A DNA stretch of 64,000 bases from Fomitopsis serialis (lineage: Eukaryota; Basidiomycota; Agaricomycetes; Polyporales; Fomitopsidaceae): contig NW_025954963.1 in assembly GCF_022376445.1 (NCBI RefSeq), forward strand, positions 558,001 to 622,000, read 5' to 3'. The notes beneath the pieces were generated by a model. It saw only the letters and a program-made list of their open reading frames with translations. It did no database searches and had not been told where the DNA came from. Shown here piece by piece: positions 10,716-22,555 of the stretch. Each line of letters opens with the position of its first letter. The first letter of the stretch is position 1. A program made the translations under genes and the position numbers.

Positions 10716-11416
10716 CTACTTCTTCTTGATTGCTTTCATGCGGACACGCTCGTCGCCCACGAAAACTCCCTGCCCTCGCTCAGTTACAGTCGGCACTAAT
10801 TCCATTAGACGGACAGCGTACCTTGCCCTTGTATGGCTCTGGTGGCCTCCACCTCCTGATTTTTGCAGCGAACAACCCCAACAGCTGCTTGTCCGTACAG
10901 CTCAGCATGATCTCGTCGGGTCGGCACCTCCACCTTGATGTACTCCGGAACGGGCACGTACACCGCGTGCGAGAACCCGAGCTTCATGTTCAGCCTCTGC
11001 CCGCTCATGCCCTCCGTCTGCCCCTTCGGTCCGCCTCGAGCGCCGCGCGGTACCCGACGCCGACGAGGTACACGGGCGTCGTGAAGCCCTCCGTCATGCC
11101 GATGATCGCGTTCTGGATGAGCGTGCGCGTGAGCCCCCACATCGAGCGCTGCTTCTTCTCCGAGGGCTCCTGACGGACACCGCGAGCGTGTTCTCCTCGT
11201 TGAACGCGAGTTCATGAAGGGGTCGAGGGGGACGCTCGTCGTCCCGAGCGGGCCCTGGACGGAGAGGGCGGCCGGGGACTGCGTGAAGCTGACGGTAGGG
11301 GGATAGCGGATGGGCTGCTTGCCTATGTTGGAGACATAGACGACACCTCTTGAGGCGGATGTGCTGAAGGCACGGCCTCCCTGCAGGGCATGTCGGACGG
11401 CTTCTCGCAAGACCAT
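10716..11416 (-). CDS. MRPL6: mitochondrial large-subunit ribosomal protein uL6m, multiple frameshifts
   Basis: The N-terminus ([19 protein letters not shown]) is an Arg-rich mitochondrial presequence. SNIGKQPI and [16 protein letters not shown] start the first uL6 domain. In successive frames one reads [97 protein letters not shown] and, after a clean intron, [17 protein letters not shown] with TAG at 10716-10718. These are the hallmark blocks of uL6, including the GVGYR and [11 protein letters not shown] motifs. At least five single-base losses are needed (near 11210, 11170, 11030 and two near 10912-10921). Such density in a one-copy ribosomal gene with intact blocks points to sequence error. 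Confidence 0.82.
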
Positions 11417-12237
11417 GGCCGTGGCAGGAGGATTTGGCGGGTCCTCGCGTCACCACTTTAGTGACATTCCCTGTGACAAGCGCGTCTGCGTGACACAGGC
11501 GCGTTGCGCGCGTTCAATTCGAATTCGTGCTGCACGTACTGCAGCAGCTACGCAGAGTACTGAATCACCTCAGTGCTGCTCATTATGATTAGCTCACACA
11601 TTGACATGCATATGTAGATGTCGCCACTGGTGGCGGTGAAACCCTTGCTCGCGCGGTTGCGCTGAGCGGTGTCGATGTTGGGCAGCGCGTGTGGACTCTG
11701 ATCAATGGCTCCATTTCAATAATGTATGATCCAACCCGGGTTTCCCCATCTTGAGAGGTGCTATGCAATCAATGTGCAAGTTATTGATTTGCTTGTGCAC
11801 GGTTGGTGCTGAGTACCATGGCCAAAATTGCGGCCAGTGCTGGTAAAATGTCAGTTATACGGACTTCCCCCTTATAATAGGAACGATTTATCGGGGAAAC
11901 TAAACGCATCGTATTGAATATGAGACAGTACTAAGTACGTAGTACATCGCCGGGCGCAGGCTAGGGTACCTGCCGTGGCAAGTAGCGCGCGGCTCTTAAG
12001 TACAATATGCGCAAATGGTAGAGTGGCGTGAGTGGCTGAGATCGACTCCCGCCGGCCCGTGGTACAGTGTCTGACCTCGCGACCATTGGACCACGACGCT
12101 CACCTCGACCTTGCCTCGACTATTTACATCACGTCGTTGTACTGACCCTGCCACCATCTCTGTATGTTGTACACAGTTTAGACAATGCGGTCCACTGCTC
12201 ACTCTACACCGTTGCTGCAGGGTCACCAGGGCCTATC
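11417..12237. other. intergenic, no gene seen
   Basis: About 820 bases separate uL6m (start at 11416) from the F-box gene. Open frames are short and have no family features. The segment 11750-11940 is AT-richer than its surroundings. I see no tRNA, repeat or transposon end. Confidence 0.45.
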
Positions 12238-14038
12238 ATGGAGGCAAGTGGTAACCATACAAGTCCGGCCCTGCCGGTTCCCCAAACTCGCAAAGCAATT
12301 GAGGACGAGATCGCTCGCTACCTGAATCATGTCTTCGACCTCAGATCGCGCCTGAACACCTTCGCACCCATATCCGTACTCCCTCCGGAGGTGCTCTCCG
12401 AAGTCTTCATGCGTATGGCGGGCCCCTCTAGTTATAGCCTGCCGCCGCCGTGGTCCAACAGCCCCTATGGTTGGATTTGCATCTCCCACGTCTGCAGGCA
12501 CTGGCGCAACGTGGCGCTAGGCTGCCCTGCCCTCTGGGGAAAATTGGCGGTGACGACGCAGCACGAGTGGACGAAGGAGCTACTGGAGCGATCCAAGAAG
12601 GCACCCCTGTATGTCACCGTAGACTTTCGGACCCCGCACGCCAGGGCGTTGGTACGCGCGGGAGGAGTATCACCGAAGGAGAAGGCGCTAGCGCTGGTGC
12701 TCTCGCATATGTCCCGCGTACACTCGTTGTCTATCACGATCAAGCGTTCGTTCCCAGAGAAGATCTTACAACTGCTGGACGGGCCCGCCCCTTGTCTCGA
12801 ATCATTGACTGTCCGGTGCGAGGATGTCATGCACTATCCCGGCGAGCATGACCATATACACCATCTGTTGCATCAACCCGAGACTGTTCGTCTCCGACAT
12901 CTGGAGCTACACTCCGTCTATTCGCACTGGCACAAGACTTCGCTGCCGCACCTGACACACTTGACCATCTCCAACAAACCCCATCACGACGCAATACATG
13001 TCGCCCCCGAAACTATGCTTGCTGCCATCGCGCAGATGCATCACCTCAAAGAGCTCGTGATTGAGTCAGCATTGACCGCACCTGCCGACTATAATCAAGT
13101 CCCGATGGCGTCAACTCAAGCCTCCTTGCCTAATCTGTGGTCCCTGCGCCTCTCGGACACTACGCCCAACACCATCTGCCTCCTGAATCACTTGACCACC
13201 CCGACCCTCTCGCGCATCTTCGTGGAAGTAGACTCAAATTTCCAAGGCAATTGCGGGGTGATCTCCTCGCTGCCATAGCTGCCAAGACGTCTAGCTTGGG
13301 GACCCTGCTCAGCTTTGTTGTCACCCTCACCCACACCGCGCTGAATTTGCAGGCATTCAGAAGGGGCTTCGGATGCGAAGCGACGAAAAACGGTGCGGGC
13401 CGGCCGAACGAGCACACTCCCGAACTGGAGGTGCGCTTCGGGCGATTCGACGTTGAAGTCGTCATCACCAAGGCCTGTGAACTGTTCCCCATCCGTGATG
13501 TTCAATATCTCTCGTCTCTGGGACGTCATTGTCCAATGAGTCGTGGCTCGCGCTCCTCGAGAGCACGCGGAAAGTCACGGAGCTCAGTGTCATGGATGGC
13601 GCGAACGATGACCCTCTCCCGGAAGTGCTTATCGATCGGCACCGCGGAAGCAAGAAGAACGCATACGTACTGCCCCAGCTCCGTCACCTCATTCTGGAGG
13701 ACTGTTACTTCGGAGACCACAGCGACGAGTGCGGATCCGATGGTGAAGAAGAGTTGGAGGACGAGGACAGGCTCGCTGGGCGTCTGCTCGACTGCTTCAT
13801 GGCGCGGTACGAGTATGGCGTGGAGATCGAGCAGCTGCACATCATCCGCCCTATCAACATTTTTTGCACAGAGGTCGACGAGCTGAAGGAGGTCGTGCGC
13901 TACGTGGACTGGGATGAGACAATAGAGTATGATGAAAAGGAACGCTTCACGGACGATTCGTACGACGACTTTGAGGAAAGCGAGATTGATCCCTATGAAG
14001 ACAATCCCTTTGGGGCCTACTGGAGCGACGGCTTCTAG
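12238..14038 (+). CDS. F-box protein with LRR-like C-terminal region, two frameshifts
   Basis: The start MEASGNHTSPALPVPQ leads to a helix (RKAIEDEIARYLNHVFDLRSRL) and then a fungal F-box: ISVLPPEVLSEVFMRM...WICISHVCRHWRNVALGCPALW. F-box proteins bind Skp1 and recruit substrates to SCF ubiquitin ligases. The rest has irregular leucine-rich repeats (LESLTVRCE, LRHLELHSVY, LPHLTHLTIS, LKELVIES, LPNLWSLRLSD, LPQLRHLILEDC), probably the substrate-binding surface. The end is very acidic (DDSYDDFEESEIDPYEDN). The frame loses one base near 13255 (to ...GDLLAAIAAK) and one near 13515 (to ...SNESWLALLEST). An upstream in-frame extension lacks an ATG, so 12238 is preferred. This type belongs to a large, fast-evolving basidiomycete family; its substrate is not predictable. 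Confidence 0.78.
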
Positions 14039-14503
14039 GCTTGCTTGCCTATGTCGTTTGCTGGGACATCATGTACATATTATTTATTGTAGCGCACACA
14101 TTTCCCCTTCCATAATGACAATGTCAGTGTCATAGCACCTACTGTAGTGTTTTTTTTCGTTGATCAGAATGTTACATATAGCACGTATTCTGACTATCCG
14201 TTGCTGAAACAAGAGATCTCCCTCCCAGTCCGCACTACTTATGACTTCACGAAGCCGTCGCCACGTATAGATTAGCGGACATTGTGGGACTCCACATGTC
14301 GCGAACCAAATACACTCCAACAAGTGCACAATGGCAAGGGGACGACATTTTCGACCTGGGAGAGCCTGGCTCTTCGACCAAGGGATTCAGACGAGTATGC
14401 CATCGCATTCGCTTCTTGCTGCGTTGGACAGATCTACAGTACAATCATGTGCTTGAGTTTCTGCTCTATTGCCACCCCCATGTAGATCGTGTCTCGCTCG
14501 CAT
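14039..14503. other. intergenic between convergent genes
   Basis: This is the 3' flank of the F-box gene and of the Arc1-like gene. It includes an AT-rich part near 14080-14200 with a T8 run (gttttttttc). No gene, RNA or repeat is evident. Confidence 0.45.
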
Positions 14504-16162
14504 CTATGACAAGGATGCTCCGACTAGTGTAGGTGCAACGCAAACACCATCCTTCGTCCGGATGCGGTGGACGCTCTTCGTAGCAGGGTTCACCCAAGCA
14601 GCTTCCTTCGACTCCAACGTAATGAAACCTGGTTGAGGTGGAAGGTCAGCAGCCATTTATACCCAAGACATAAGAATGTACCAGGCTGAACGGTTTCGAA
14701 GATCTTTTTCTTAGGGTTCAACTGCGAGAGAGGTGTCGCGTCTATGCAGTCAAGTCAGGGCATGCGGATACAGTAGTCATCGTTGTTCACGTACTCTCAA
14801 ACTCGGGTCCCTCAAAGTAGATGCGATCGCCGGGCTTAGAGTTTGCTGGTGGCTGGATGAGCTCGATTCCGCCCTCCTTGCCTTCTTTCGACGTGGCCTA
14901 ATGGGATATGGCCCGTCAACATCTCGGAGATCCTGCATGCACCGATGCCGACGTACACAGAGCACCATGGCGAAACTCTTGACGCCACGCATGTTCGCAG
15001 GCTTTAGGTTGCACTGGAGTGAGGCGATATATTCGTGATTAATACGGTCATAGAAAGAGGAACATCCACGTACGACTCCAACAAGGTATTTGTCCTGCAT
15101 CTGCTCGATAGGAATGTAGTGCACCAGGCCCGACACCACTGTCCTTGGACCGTCAGGCTCTCCGAAGTCGATTTGCTGGCGTGTAGTTCAGCATCACCCC
15201 GCTGATGTACTCAATGCACTACCTACCTCTACATAGAGGCCATCTGCATCCGGATGTTTCTTGACTGCATGGTTCGGAGAGTCAGAAATCTAACACGCAA
15301 GGCACGAGTAAGACTCACTGTCAACGATATGACCCACACGCAGGTCAACCATAGACGGCACAGGCTCTCCTGCGTCTTCTGCTGCAGCCTTCCCGCCACC
15401 ACCCGCAGCTTTCTCTTTCTTCTTGCCGCCCTCAGGGCCCTCAGCAGGTTTCTTCTCTTTCTCCTTCTTCTCCTTCTTCGACGGCTTAGCCTCCGCAGCA
15501 GCAGTGTCGGCAGGCGCTACCTCTGCTGCAGCCACCTCCTTGCCCTTCTTGCCCTTAGCCGCAGGTGCGGAGGAGGCGTCAGCGGGAACGGCTGCCTTCT
15601 CCTTCTTCTGCTTCGGGGGATCGGCCTTGCGCTCGGGTTTTGGTGCGTTCTCTAGGTCAAACGCCACGAGAGAGAATGCGGGTGCGAGTGATGATGCCGC
15701 TTTTCGTACTTGTGGCCGATTTTGAATGTGGTTGAAGTAGCGTGTGAGGGAAGGATACGAGTAGTATTGTGGGGCTTGGAACTGGGACTGTATTCACCTT
15801 CATTCAGCGAGGACCATATGCATGATATCTTATGATACTCACGAAGGCAGGGTGAAGAGCACCATACAGTGCAGCATCGGCGGCGGTGTAGTAGTTGCTG
15901 ACTAGGTACGTTCGGGGCGTCAGCTGGCCGTCTAGATCCTGCAGGCACATTCAGTCTAGCATCGCACGCGTATATCTGAGCAGCTCACCTTCAAGTTCTG
16001 CGGCTTTGCGACCTCGCCCTCCGCGATCTTCTCGATCCACCCCGTTACCTCCGCCTTCTCCTTCTCCGACTTGCCAAAGTCACTGCTGCCGTCCACAGCA
16101 GCATTCGCGACGAGATCCCGCAATGGGACGGGGAGCTTGGACAGAGAGGTTGCGGATGCCAT
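14504..16162 (-). CDS. ARC1: Arc1/AIMP1-type tRNA-binding aminoacylation cofactor
   Basis: Nine exons join without frame error: 16162-15989, 15938-15843, 15787-15319, 15264-15227, 15175-15074, 15013-14957, 14897-14795, 14741-14682, 14628-14504, giving 407 residues. The N-terminal third is GST-C-like ([51 protein letters not shown]), the surface by which Arc1/AIMP proteins hold aminoacyl-tRNA synthetases. A charged Lys/Glu/Ala linker binds RNA non-specifically. The C-terminus is the EMAPII/Trbp111 tRNA-binding domain: [49 protein letters not shown] and GDRIYFEG. In yeast the orthologous complex holds MetRS and GluRS. An upstream in-frame ATG exists, but [11 protein letters not shown] fits the family better. 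Confidence 0.9.
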
Positions 16163-16528
16163 TGCCTTTCCGAACCAAGAAAGCGGATTCAAACTGAAGG
16201 TGCGATAGAAATAAAGCCTTCGCGCCGCAGGCAAAATATGAGTCGCGGCGAGACCCATGCTCATGGGCGCTCTCACGTGCGTGAATGAGGCGCGACTTGA
16301 GCGCGACAGACTGAGGAGACGGCGGACGCGTCCGCGGGGAGCACGACGCGTCCACCACGACATTCGGTTACTACACAGAGGTGTCTCACAATGACGAGCA
16401 CTTAGAGGTGGGACTCTGGAAGGCGCACAACGACATGGGCATTACAACACAAGTACGGTAACAACATGTAGCGCCAGATACAGACACGAGTGGTATTCGG
16501 CGTGCCGCCGAAGTGGTGGGTATATGGG
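16163..16528. other. intergenic, shared flank
   Basis: This holds the promoter and 5' leader of the Arc1-like gene and the 3' end of the histone-fold gene, both on the minus strand. An open frame runs through it in phase with the Arc1-like start, but it shows no family similarity and is taken as leader. Confidence 0.45.
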
Positions 16529-17875
16529 CTATCTGTTCGACTGGGTCGCCCGCTGTGCGGAATATATCGTCCGGCCCGGTGCATCTGCGATGCCAGTCCC
16601 TCTACTACCACCATTCATGAGACGGTGGTCGTCCATGAAGCCGTTCGGAGGTCCCGCGTAGCCCCCCGAACGGCCATCCTCACCCCGTGACTGCGCACGG
16701 TTGCTCAGCGAAGACGACGGTCGCGGAGGAGCAGGCGGGCCCATGCCTCCCCTCGAGATAGATGGAGCCCCGTTCGCCGGCGGGGAGCTACCGACCGACA
16801 CAGATCCCCCGCCCTCCGACGTCCGGGACGCCCGCTCTCGGATGCGCGAGCTGCCTGGCCGTGTGCCCACCGATGGCCGCGCGCTCACGCTTCTGCCTTC
16901 GCTCGGTCTCCCATTGGTGCCCATACTATATCTGCCGCTCGCATCCCGCTGGCGTGACCTGCTGATGACGGGCGCAGAGGCCGACGAACCATCAGCCTCC
17001 TCGTTGCCATTGACGTGGGGCTGTCTGGTCCTGCTTTTGGTCCTGGTACTGGAAGTACTACCCGCGGCGGAAGGCGCCTCGGAAACTGACAGGTCGCTCA
17101 ATGGTGGCGGGATGGCCCAGGGGTCTACTGGCGGAGCTATTGCTGGGTCGGTATCCGCGAGTTCTTGTTCTCTTGCTGCTCTTCGCCCGAGAGCTTCTGC
17201 GAGCGACATTGGCGCGGGTATCACGTCTGCGCGGATAACTCAGCACATAAGGACGCAGAGACATCGATGCAGACCAACCTTGAGCAAAGTTGAATTCGTG
17301 GTGCTTTTGAGCGGCAGACGCTGCACACGCACGTTAATACAGACAGTGATAGCAGCAGCTGTCAGACCGACCAACATCGCGGTAATACACGAGTTGCCGT
17401 GCCTCCCTTCCGGCCATACGCTGTCCGGCGTGCGCAAGTCGTTTCACAAATTCTTCCTGTGGGACATGAGTTCGTTCGCCACGCTTGGATAATTTGCGTT
17501 GGCACGTACCGTGGCGACAGACAGCATGTACAGAGCCTCCTTCGACAAGTGGGCTCCTGCTTCTGTGAACCCACGTCCGAGGTAGAACGGCCTGTAAGTT
17601 AGCCATATTGAACAGGCAGATTAAGACGTACCGCTGCCCTCTAATATGTTCTCCACACGTGCGGAGGGTATGAGCGTGTGGCCTGGGGCACGGTCCCCCG
17701 TTTTCTTCGGACGCGCCCTACTGGACGATGCGACAGGTTCCTCCAACTCGTCCATCTCCTCTTCCGAGTTCAGTCCGGAATCTAGTTGATCAATCTCCTC
17801 GTCGTCCATGGAGAGTTCGTCGTGGTTTGACTGGCGAAGGGCAGAGATAGAGACAGAGTTTGAGCCTAGCGCCAT
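16529..17875 (-). CDS. histone-fold protein (CBF/NF-Y type, Dpb3/POLE4-like) with long disordered tail
   Basis: Exons are 17875-17632, 17591-17510, 17456-17372, 17320-17279 and 17226-16529. After an acidic leader (SMDDEEIDQLDSGLNSEEEMD) comes a histone fold: LIPSARVENILEG, LSKEALYMLSVATEEFVKRL, ARQLVYYRDVASAAQKHHEF and DVIPAPMSLAEAL. The order RVENIL, KEALY..ATEEF and YRDVA matches the CBFD/NF-YB/HMF domain as found in DNA polymerase epsilon or chromatin-accessibility small subunits. Such proteins act as heterodimers; the partner is not in this window. About 190 Ser/Pro/Gly/Arg-rich residues follow. Exon 2 is one base short of the required phase at its start (17591), again consistent with a lost base. 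The exact complex is uncertain. Confidence 0.72.
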
Positions 17876-18839
17876 AGTCGCAGGCGAGACTGATGCGTCC
17901 TAGTTCGGTAATGGCGGAAACGTGGAGGATGATGAGAGGACTGCGGCAGGCTGCATGCAGTGATGCGGACGTGCCAGCAGCCAGATGGAGTGAACAAAGA
18001 GTCTTTCACATAGACACCTGCTGCAAACCGGTCACGGTACCCCGGCGTCAGCGTGGCGGGAAGTTGGAACAGGGGGCTGCGATCGTAGCGGCGCAAGCGC
18101 CGATCCCCGACTCCTGCATGGAACACAGCTACTCAGCCTGCCACAGCGGCACCAGAGTATATTATGTATGTATTGTAATATTGTACCATCGGAATGGTAT
18201 GGAGACTCAATTGGAAGCCCTCACGCCCGCGGCGGCTTCGCCGCCCGGGCGTCTCGGGCTTCCACGACTCAGTATGTATCACAGTACATACAGTAAGTCT
18301 GTAAGTGCAGGCTATCAAAAATGAGAGAAACTCTCCTGCATTTGGGAGGAGTCGTTTGATGGTCAGAGATCCAGGCGTCCAGACACAGCCAGATGCACGG
18401 AAGGATCCAACTGCCTCGACCTGCCTCGTAGGACACTCGAGCATTGCTGCGATACCGTTTATGGGAATTAAAAGTCACGTGTTTCCCACGGAGGGAGCGG
18501 CATCGCCGGCATCGTCTCAAGTTAGGGTGGACAAAGCCCTCCTCTCTCCCTCCGGTCGGAGTCGGGGATGCGGGACACACTTGTGCACGACGACAATCCT
18601 GTGGACAAAAGTTGGATATCTCTTCCATAGTCTCGGTCGTCGTCGAACACTTGCGAGACTTCAGCAACTCAATGATACAAGCATTGCGCAAACCGCAGGA
18701 AATAGTTCAGAAGAGCACATCGAGGTACGTCGTGAGTTGGAGATTCATGATACATCCCGAGTAAAATTGCCTATTTTACAATTCAATCTGTACAGTCCAG
18801 ACAATATATGCAATGTCCGGTAAGCCCAACAGAGGTGTT
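17876..18839. other. intergenic region, no recognised gene
   Basis: About 960 bases lie between the histone-fold gene (start 17875) and the end of the HSP20 gene. Two overlapping open frames on the plus strand (17893-18324, 18305-18823) have no family features. The region holds a strong imperfect hairpin, listed separately. A non-coding RNA cannot be excluded. Confidence 0.4.
18213..18262. repeat. imperfect inverted repeat, about 23-base arms
   Basis: The left arm begins ggaagccc and the right arm ends gggcttcc. The inner parts (acgcccg / cgggcgt, and ggcggc / gccgcc around a ttc loop) also pair, with a small internal mismatch. It is extremely GC-rich within an otherwise mixed intergenic stretch. 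It could be a structured RNA, a terminator-like hairpin or the relic of a small mobile element. Confidence 0.7.
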
Positions 18840-19475
18840 TCATTCAACGTTCACCTGCGCCGAAGCGGGGTCCTCCGCCTTCGCCACAGTAACCGTCAGC
18901 ACCCCGTCTGTGAGCTTCGCAGATACGTTGCCAGTATCTATCGCCCGTGGCAGGTAGACGGTGCGAGTGAAGGACGCGTTGCTAGTGAATGAGCGCTCTA
19001 TTGAGAGCTGAGCCGACGACTCTGGTGCTTGTGTCACAGCAGTGGAGGTCGAACCTACAGAGGTATGTCAGTCAAAACCGCATCCCAGAAATCTGAGCGA
19101 TCGCTGCAACATACCTTCAACTGACTGTGTCGTAGCGTTCTCTGCAGATGTGGTCGCTGACGACGTCTCCGTCGACTGAGGCTCGCCCCGTCGGCTGACG
19201 ACTTTGCCCTCGATGGTGACGCTCCTGCCACCGTCCCCGATCCGGACGTTGACATTCTCCTTCTTGACGCCAGGGAGTTCCGCCTCAATCACGTACTTGT
19301 TGCCCTCCTCCGTGACATCGACCGCAGGTTGCAACATGACAGGGGTGCGGAAGAAGGGGTCATCGAGCATTGACCGAGGGTACGCTCCGAACGCAGATGG
19401 CGTACGACCGAAAGGCTCCTCCAGCATGCGGAAGAGTGGACGCATCTCGTGGAAGAATTGGCGAGCGAGAGACAT
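18840..19475 (-). CDS. small heat-shock protein, HSP20/alpha-crystallin family
   Basis: Two exons (19475-19115 and 19054-18840) encode 191 residues with no frame error. The N-terminal arm (MSLARQFFHEMRPLFRMLEEP) leads to the alpha-crystallin domain: QPAVDVTEEGNKYVIEAELP, KKENVNVRIGDGG, SVTIEGKVV, an inserted Ser/Thr-rich loop, SIERSFTSNASFTRTVYLP, AKLTDGVLTVTVAK and a short tail. The loop is where sHSP dimers swap strands. The protein is an ATP-independent holdase that oligomerises and binds unfolding proteins. It has a good TATA box about 95 bases upstream; I found no perfect heat-shock element by eye. Confidence 0.92.
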
Positions 19476-19566
19476 GGCGAGAAGTTAGTGGTGGTATGAG
19501 GAAGAAGTAGGCGATTTTGTATGGCTTTAGACGATTCACTGTCCCTTCGCCGCTGCTACTTCAGTC

Positions 19567-19574
19567 CTTTTATA
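19567..19574 (-). promoter_or_regulatory. TATA box of the HSP20 gene
   Basis: On the minus strand this reads TATAAAAG, 92-99 bases before the HSP20 start codon. This is a normal distance for a stress-inducible fungal gene with a short leader. GAA/TTC triplets occur upstream near 19610-19625 but not with strict heat-shock-element spacing. Confidence 0.55.
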
Positions 19575-20927
19575 TTGCTCTCACTCAGAGTGTCCAGGAC
19601 CGGCCGGAGAAGCCTGGAAGATGCTCGACCGACCGAACCCAACCTTGAGCCGCAAGGTCCGTCCGCGACGCTGCAGCTCGACCTTCTGTCATCGATCCTT
19701 CTAGCTGCAGTCATAGTGCATGTCGTTACTACGCAAGGTTAGTATTGTGGCACTAGGAAGGAGCAGGAACGTACGAGAAAGCGCCCGAAAGCAGGAGCAC
19801 ATCTGACGCGTCGCCGCAGCCACACCTCACGTGATACGCGTTTGTGCGCCACAGACGCGTCCGGTCTCTAGATCTGGATCGGACTTTCTGAACGTCGCGC
19901 CAGTACTTGGCCAGTGCTGTCGATGTACGGTGTACCACTTTCGCACTCGCCGTCAATCCTTCCAATCTTACTTATCCCATTTGTACCTCCCTGCCACGCG
20001 ACATCCTCTCCTCGCTATACCGTTACCCATGTCACAAGTCAAACACTGGCACTGCTAACCGTTATCAAGGCTTGTTGGTTCCGATTGTATGTCCTATATT
20101 TCCGTCATTTCTGATAGAGTGGCACTGACACAGAATTTTATGTCTGCAGCATGTAGCTCTCCTCGGAACAAGGCAGCACGTTTCATATCGGTAGCCACTT
20201 CGCAGCATTGACCGTCACCGGCTTCTCCGGAAACCGCTTCTTGAACTACAGGGTCTGGACTGTGTATGACACAGCTTTGAGACGGTTATGGAACCCACCG
20301 GAAAGTCTCGGCTTTACCAGGTGGCTGGGATTCTTGGAATTCTTTACATACGCTCGAAGCAAGGCAAGGCCACGCCGCTAACCCAGTGGCATGTACGAAA
20401 GCTCAGTCTCTGACGATCCGGCAGTCATATACCTGAACGATACTGGTCGACGCATGGGCATGGTGCTGGTTGACGGTGCCGACCGGATGTCTCAGTGGTA
20501 CCGTTGACGATCTTTTATCTTACCTGGCGAAACCAGGGTCCACTGGTATGTATAGGTCTTCCACCTACGTTGTATGGACTCTCATTCTCAGCTAGACACG
20601 TTCGGGACCCTAGATATACCCGCTTTCACAAACGTCCGTCTCTGGCGCATGCACACTGTTCATATCTGTGTGCTATTCTCACCTATGACATTGTATCGTC
20701 CTCGCCTTGAAATCAAGTTTTCACGTGTGCGGGCCCGGGCCCGGATGGACATAAAGCAACCAAGACAGGGATCATAATACATGACGGACACCGCTAGTTG
20801 TACAACAAGTAAATGCGTCGTTCAGACCGAAGGGAGAGGATCGAGAACTGCGATGCGAAGCAGTGAGCTGAACGCCTGATGACACCCGGGTTGCCACATG
20901 TGCTTACCAGTCAATGTGGAGATGTCA
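19575..20927. other. long gene-poor stretch
   Basis: About 1.35 kb separate the HSP20 promoter from the SGF29 end. Only short open frames are visible. One plus-strand stretch around 20158-20380 reads as a continuous peptide (FHIGSHFAALTVTGFSGNRF) that I cannot place in a family; it may be a degraded gene. No tRNA or repeat was found. Confidence 0.4.
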
Positions 20928-22276
20928 CTATGATCCACCGGGCCACTCGACGACCCATTGTGCCGACACTAAGTGTTCTTGGTCATCGTCATCTTCGAAT
21001 TTCAGTTTGTATGTCGGCGTTGTTGACGATGCACCATTCTGCTAGCAGGGAACGTTAGTATCCGAATGCGGGAAAGAATTTATCACAAACTCTTCCGCTA
21101 GGTTGCATATCGCGAGGACTGGCCACAACCTCCGCCCGGTAGAAGCAGCTTGTATCTGGGTATAGAGCCATCACAATCGAGCCAAGCGAGAACTCGGGAT
21201 ATGCGTTGAGGTGAGCAGCATTGTCTGGCGGCGCATTTGGGTCGGGAAGGGGGATGATGGCACGGAGTGTTGTGTTGTAGCGCCTGACGAAGAAAAATTC
21301 AGCACTCGAGTCCCATGGCAATACCGCCCACTTCAAGACTCACTGCCCCGGCTGTCCATCTTCTTGTGGTTCGGGATCTTGTACTTCGTATCTGAGTTAA
21401 AATTGATGTAAGATATGAGCTCAGTGAATTTATTCCGCAATACGAACCTATTCTTGTCTTGGTTGATACAGCCAATGACGACTGCCAGTATCCACTCTTC
21501 GTCTTTGCCCCCAGCAACTGTCTCGGCCCCTTTAGAGTTCTGAGGAGGGTGAAATGCAACCTTTCTCCCTTCTTGCAAAGGGAGCTGTTTGGCCAGAGCT
21601 TCTCTACGTGCTTTCGGTTCCCTGGAAAATGGTACCGAGGTCTGCGGACCGACGGAACTTCGAGCTGGCAGATTTAATGTAACACTGCGGACTGCTGGAG
21701 TAGATACTGGTACTGCAGGCGCAGGCGCCCCCGCCGGGGAGTGGGCCCGTGGCCGCTTGTTGCGCTTCTCTGAAGAACAGCATCGGTGCGAATCAAGCAC
21801 GCCCCAAAGTCACGCTCACCTTGTGGCACAATTTCTGGAGCTTTGCGCAGCGCGATGAGCACATCGAGCTGTTCAATCGCTTTGTCAATGGCTCTGTGAT
21901 CGCAATAAGTATCATGGAGGATGTTTTATAGCGGCCTCGGCATACTCGACGTCTCTCTCAGCTGCTGTTTTGATTTCATTGAGCCCGGCTGTGAGTTTCT
22001 TGTACGTGGATCGCACACTTTCATAACCCTCCGCCGGCAGGTTGTCGTCTGTAGGCCATGCCAAAAGCAGTCGGTTGACCCTTCCAATCGGGTCACCTGT
22101 GGCGGGTTCATTATACATAGTTGACGATAATGTAGATAATGAGGCCGCAGCATGAGACCAGAAGTCGATCTCTGTGGCCCGCTCCGGTCAGACAAGACGG
22201 CGGCGTAGAAAAAATAAGAAATCACTCGACCTTCGGAGGAAGCGGGACGCTTCGAAGATCCTCGTCGACTCGCCAT
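20928..22276 (-). CDS. SGF29: SAGA-associated factor 29 (tandem Tudor H3K4me reader)
   Basis: Seven exons join without frame error (22276-22231, 22171-21946, 21893-21820, 21769-21448, 21391-21344, 21283-21091, 21038-20928), giving 339 residues. The N-terminal half is helical (IDFWSHAAASLSTLSS, YKKLTAGLNEIKTAAERDVE, DKAIEQLDVLIALRKAPE), the part that contacts SAGA. A Pro-rich linker follows. The C-terminal SGF29 domain has two Tudor folds: EEWILAVVIGCINQDKNRYEVQDPEP, then FSLGSIVMALYPDTSCFYRAEVV, and finally YKLKFEDDDDQEHLVSAQWV. The second block has the ALYPDTSCFYRA motif that forms the aromatic pocket for H3K4me2/3. It recruits the SAGA acetyltransferase module to active promoters. Confidence 0.93.
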
Positions 22277-22555
22277 TATATTGTCTGTGAGCCTACAAAC
22301 TCGATTGGACTCGAACCGTACCGGGCGAGGTGAGAGTCAGATGTAAGCCGGCGTTCATTCTTAGACATGCTGATGCGGATCTGGCTCCGCGATCAGGATC
22401 TTACAATACTGTAGATCTAATCGGGAACTGGGCCATTTTCATTTTTTCCCTGGCCCCTAGGCCTCAAGGAGAAGGAAATGCTACGATATGATCTAAGTAT
22501 GTACATGGTACAATAACTTGTAGTCGGGGTGAGCCGAGACTCGAGAAGACATGTT

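Noticed and set aside
19600..19630. Heat-shock element upstream of HSP20
   Set aside because: GAA triplets occur but with eight-base rather than ten-base spacing; not a convincing element.
20158..20380. Possible protein fragment (FHIGSHFAALTV...)
   Set aside because: Open for about 75 codons but with no start, no splice context and no recognised family; left as intergenic.
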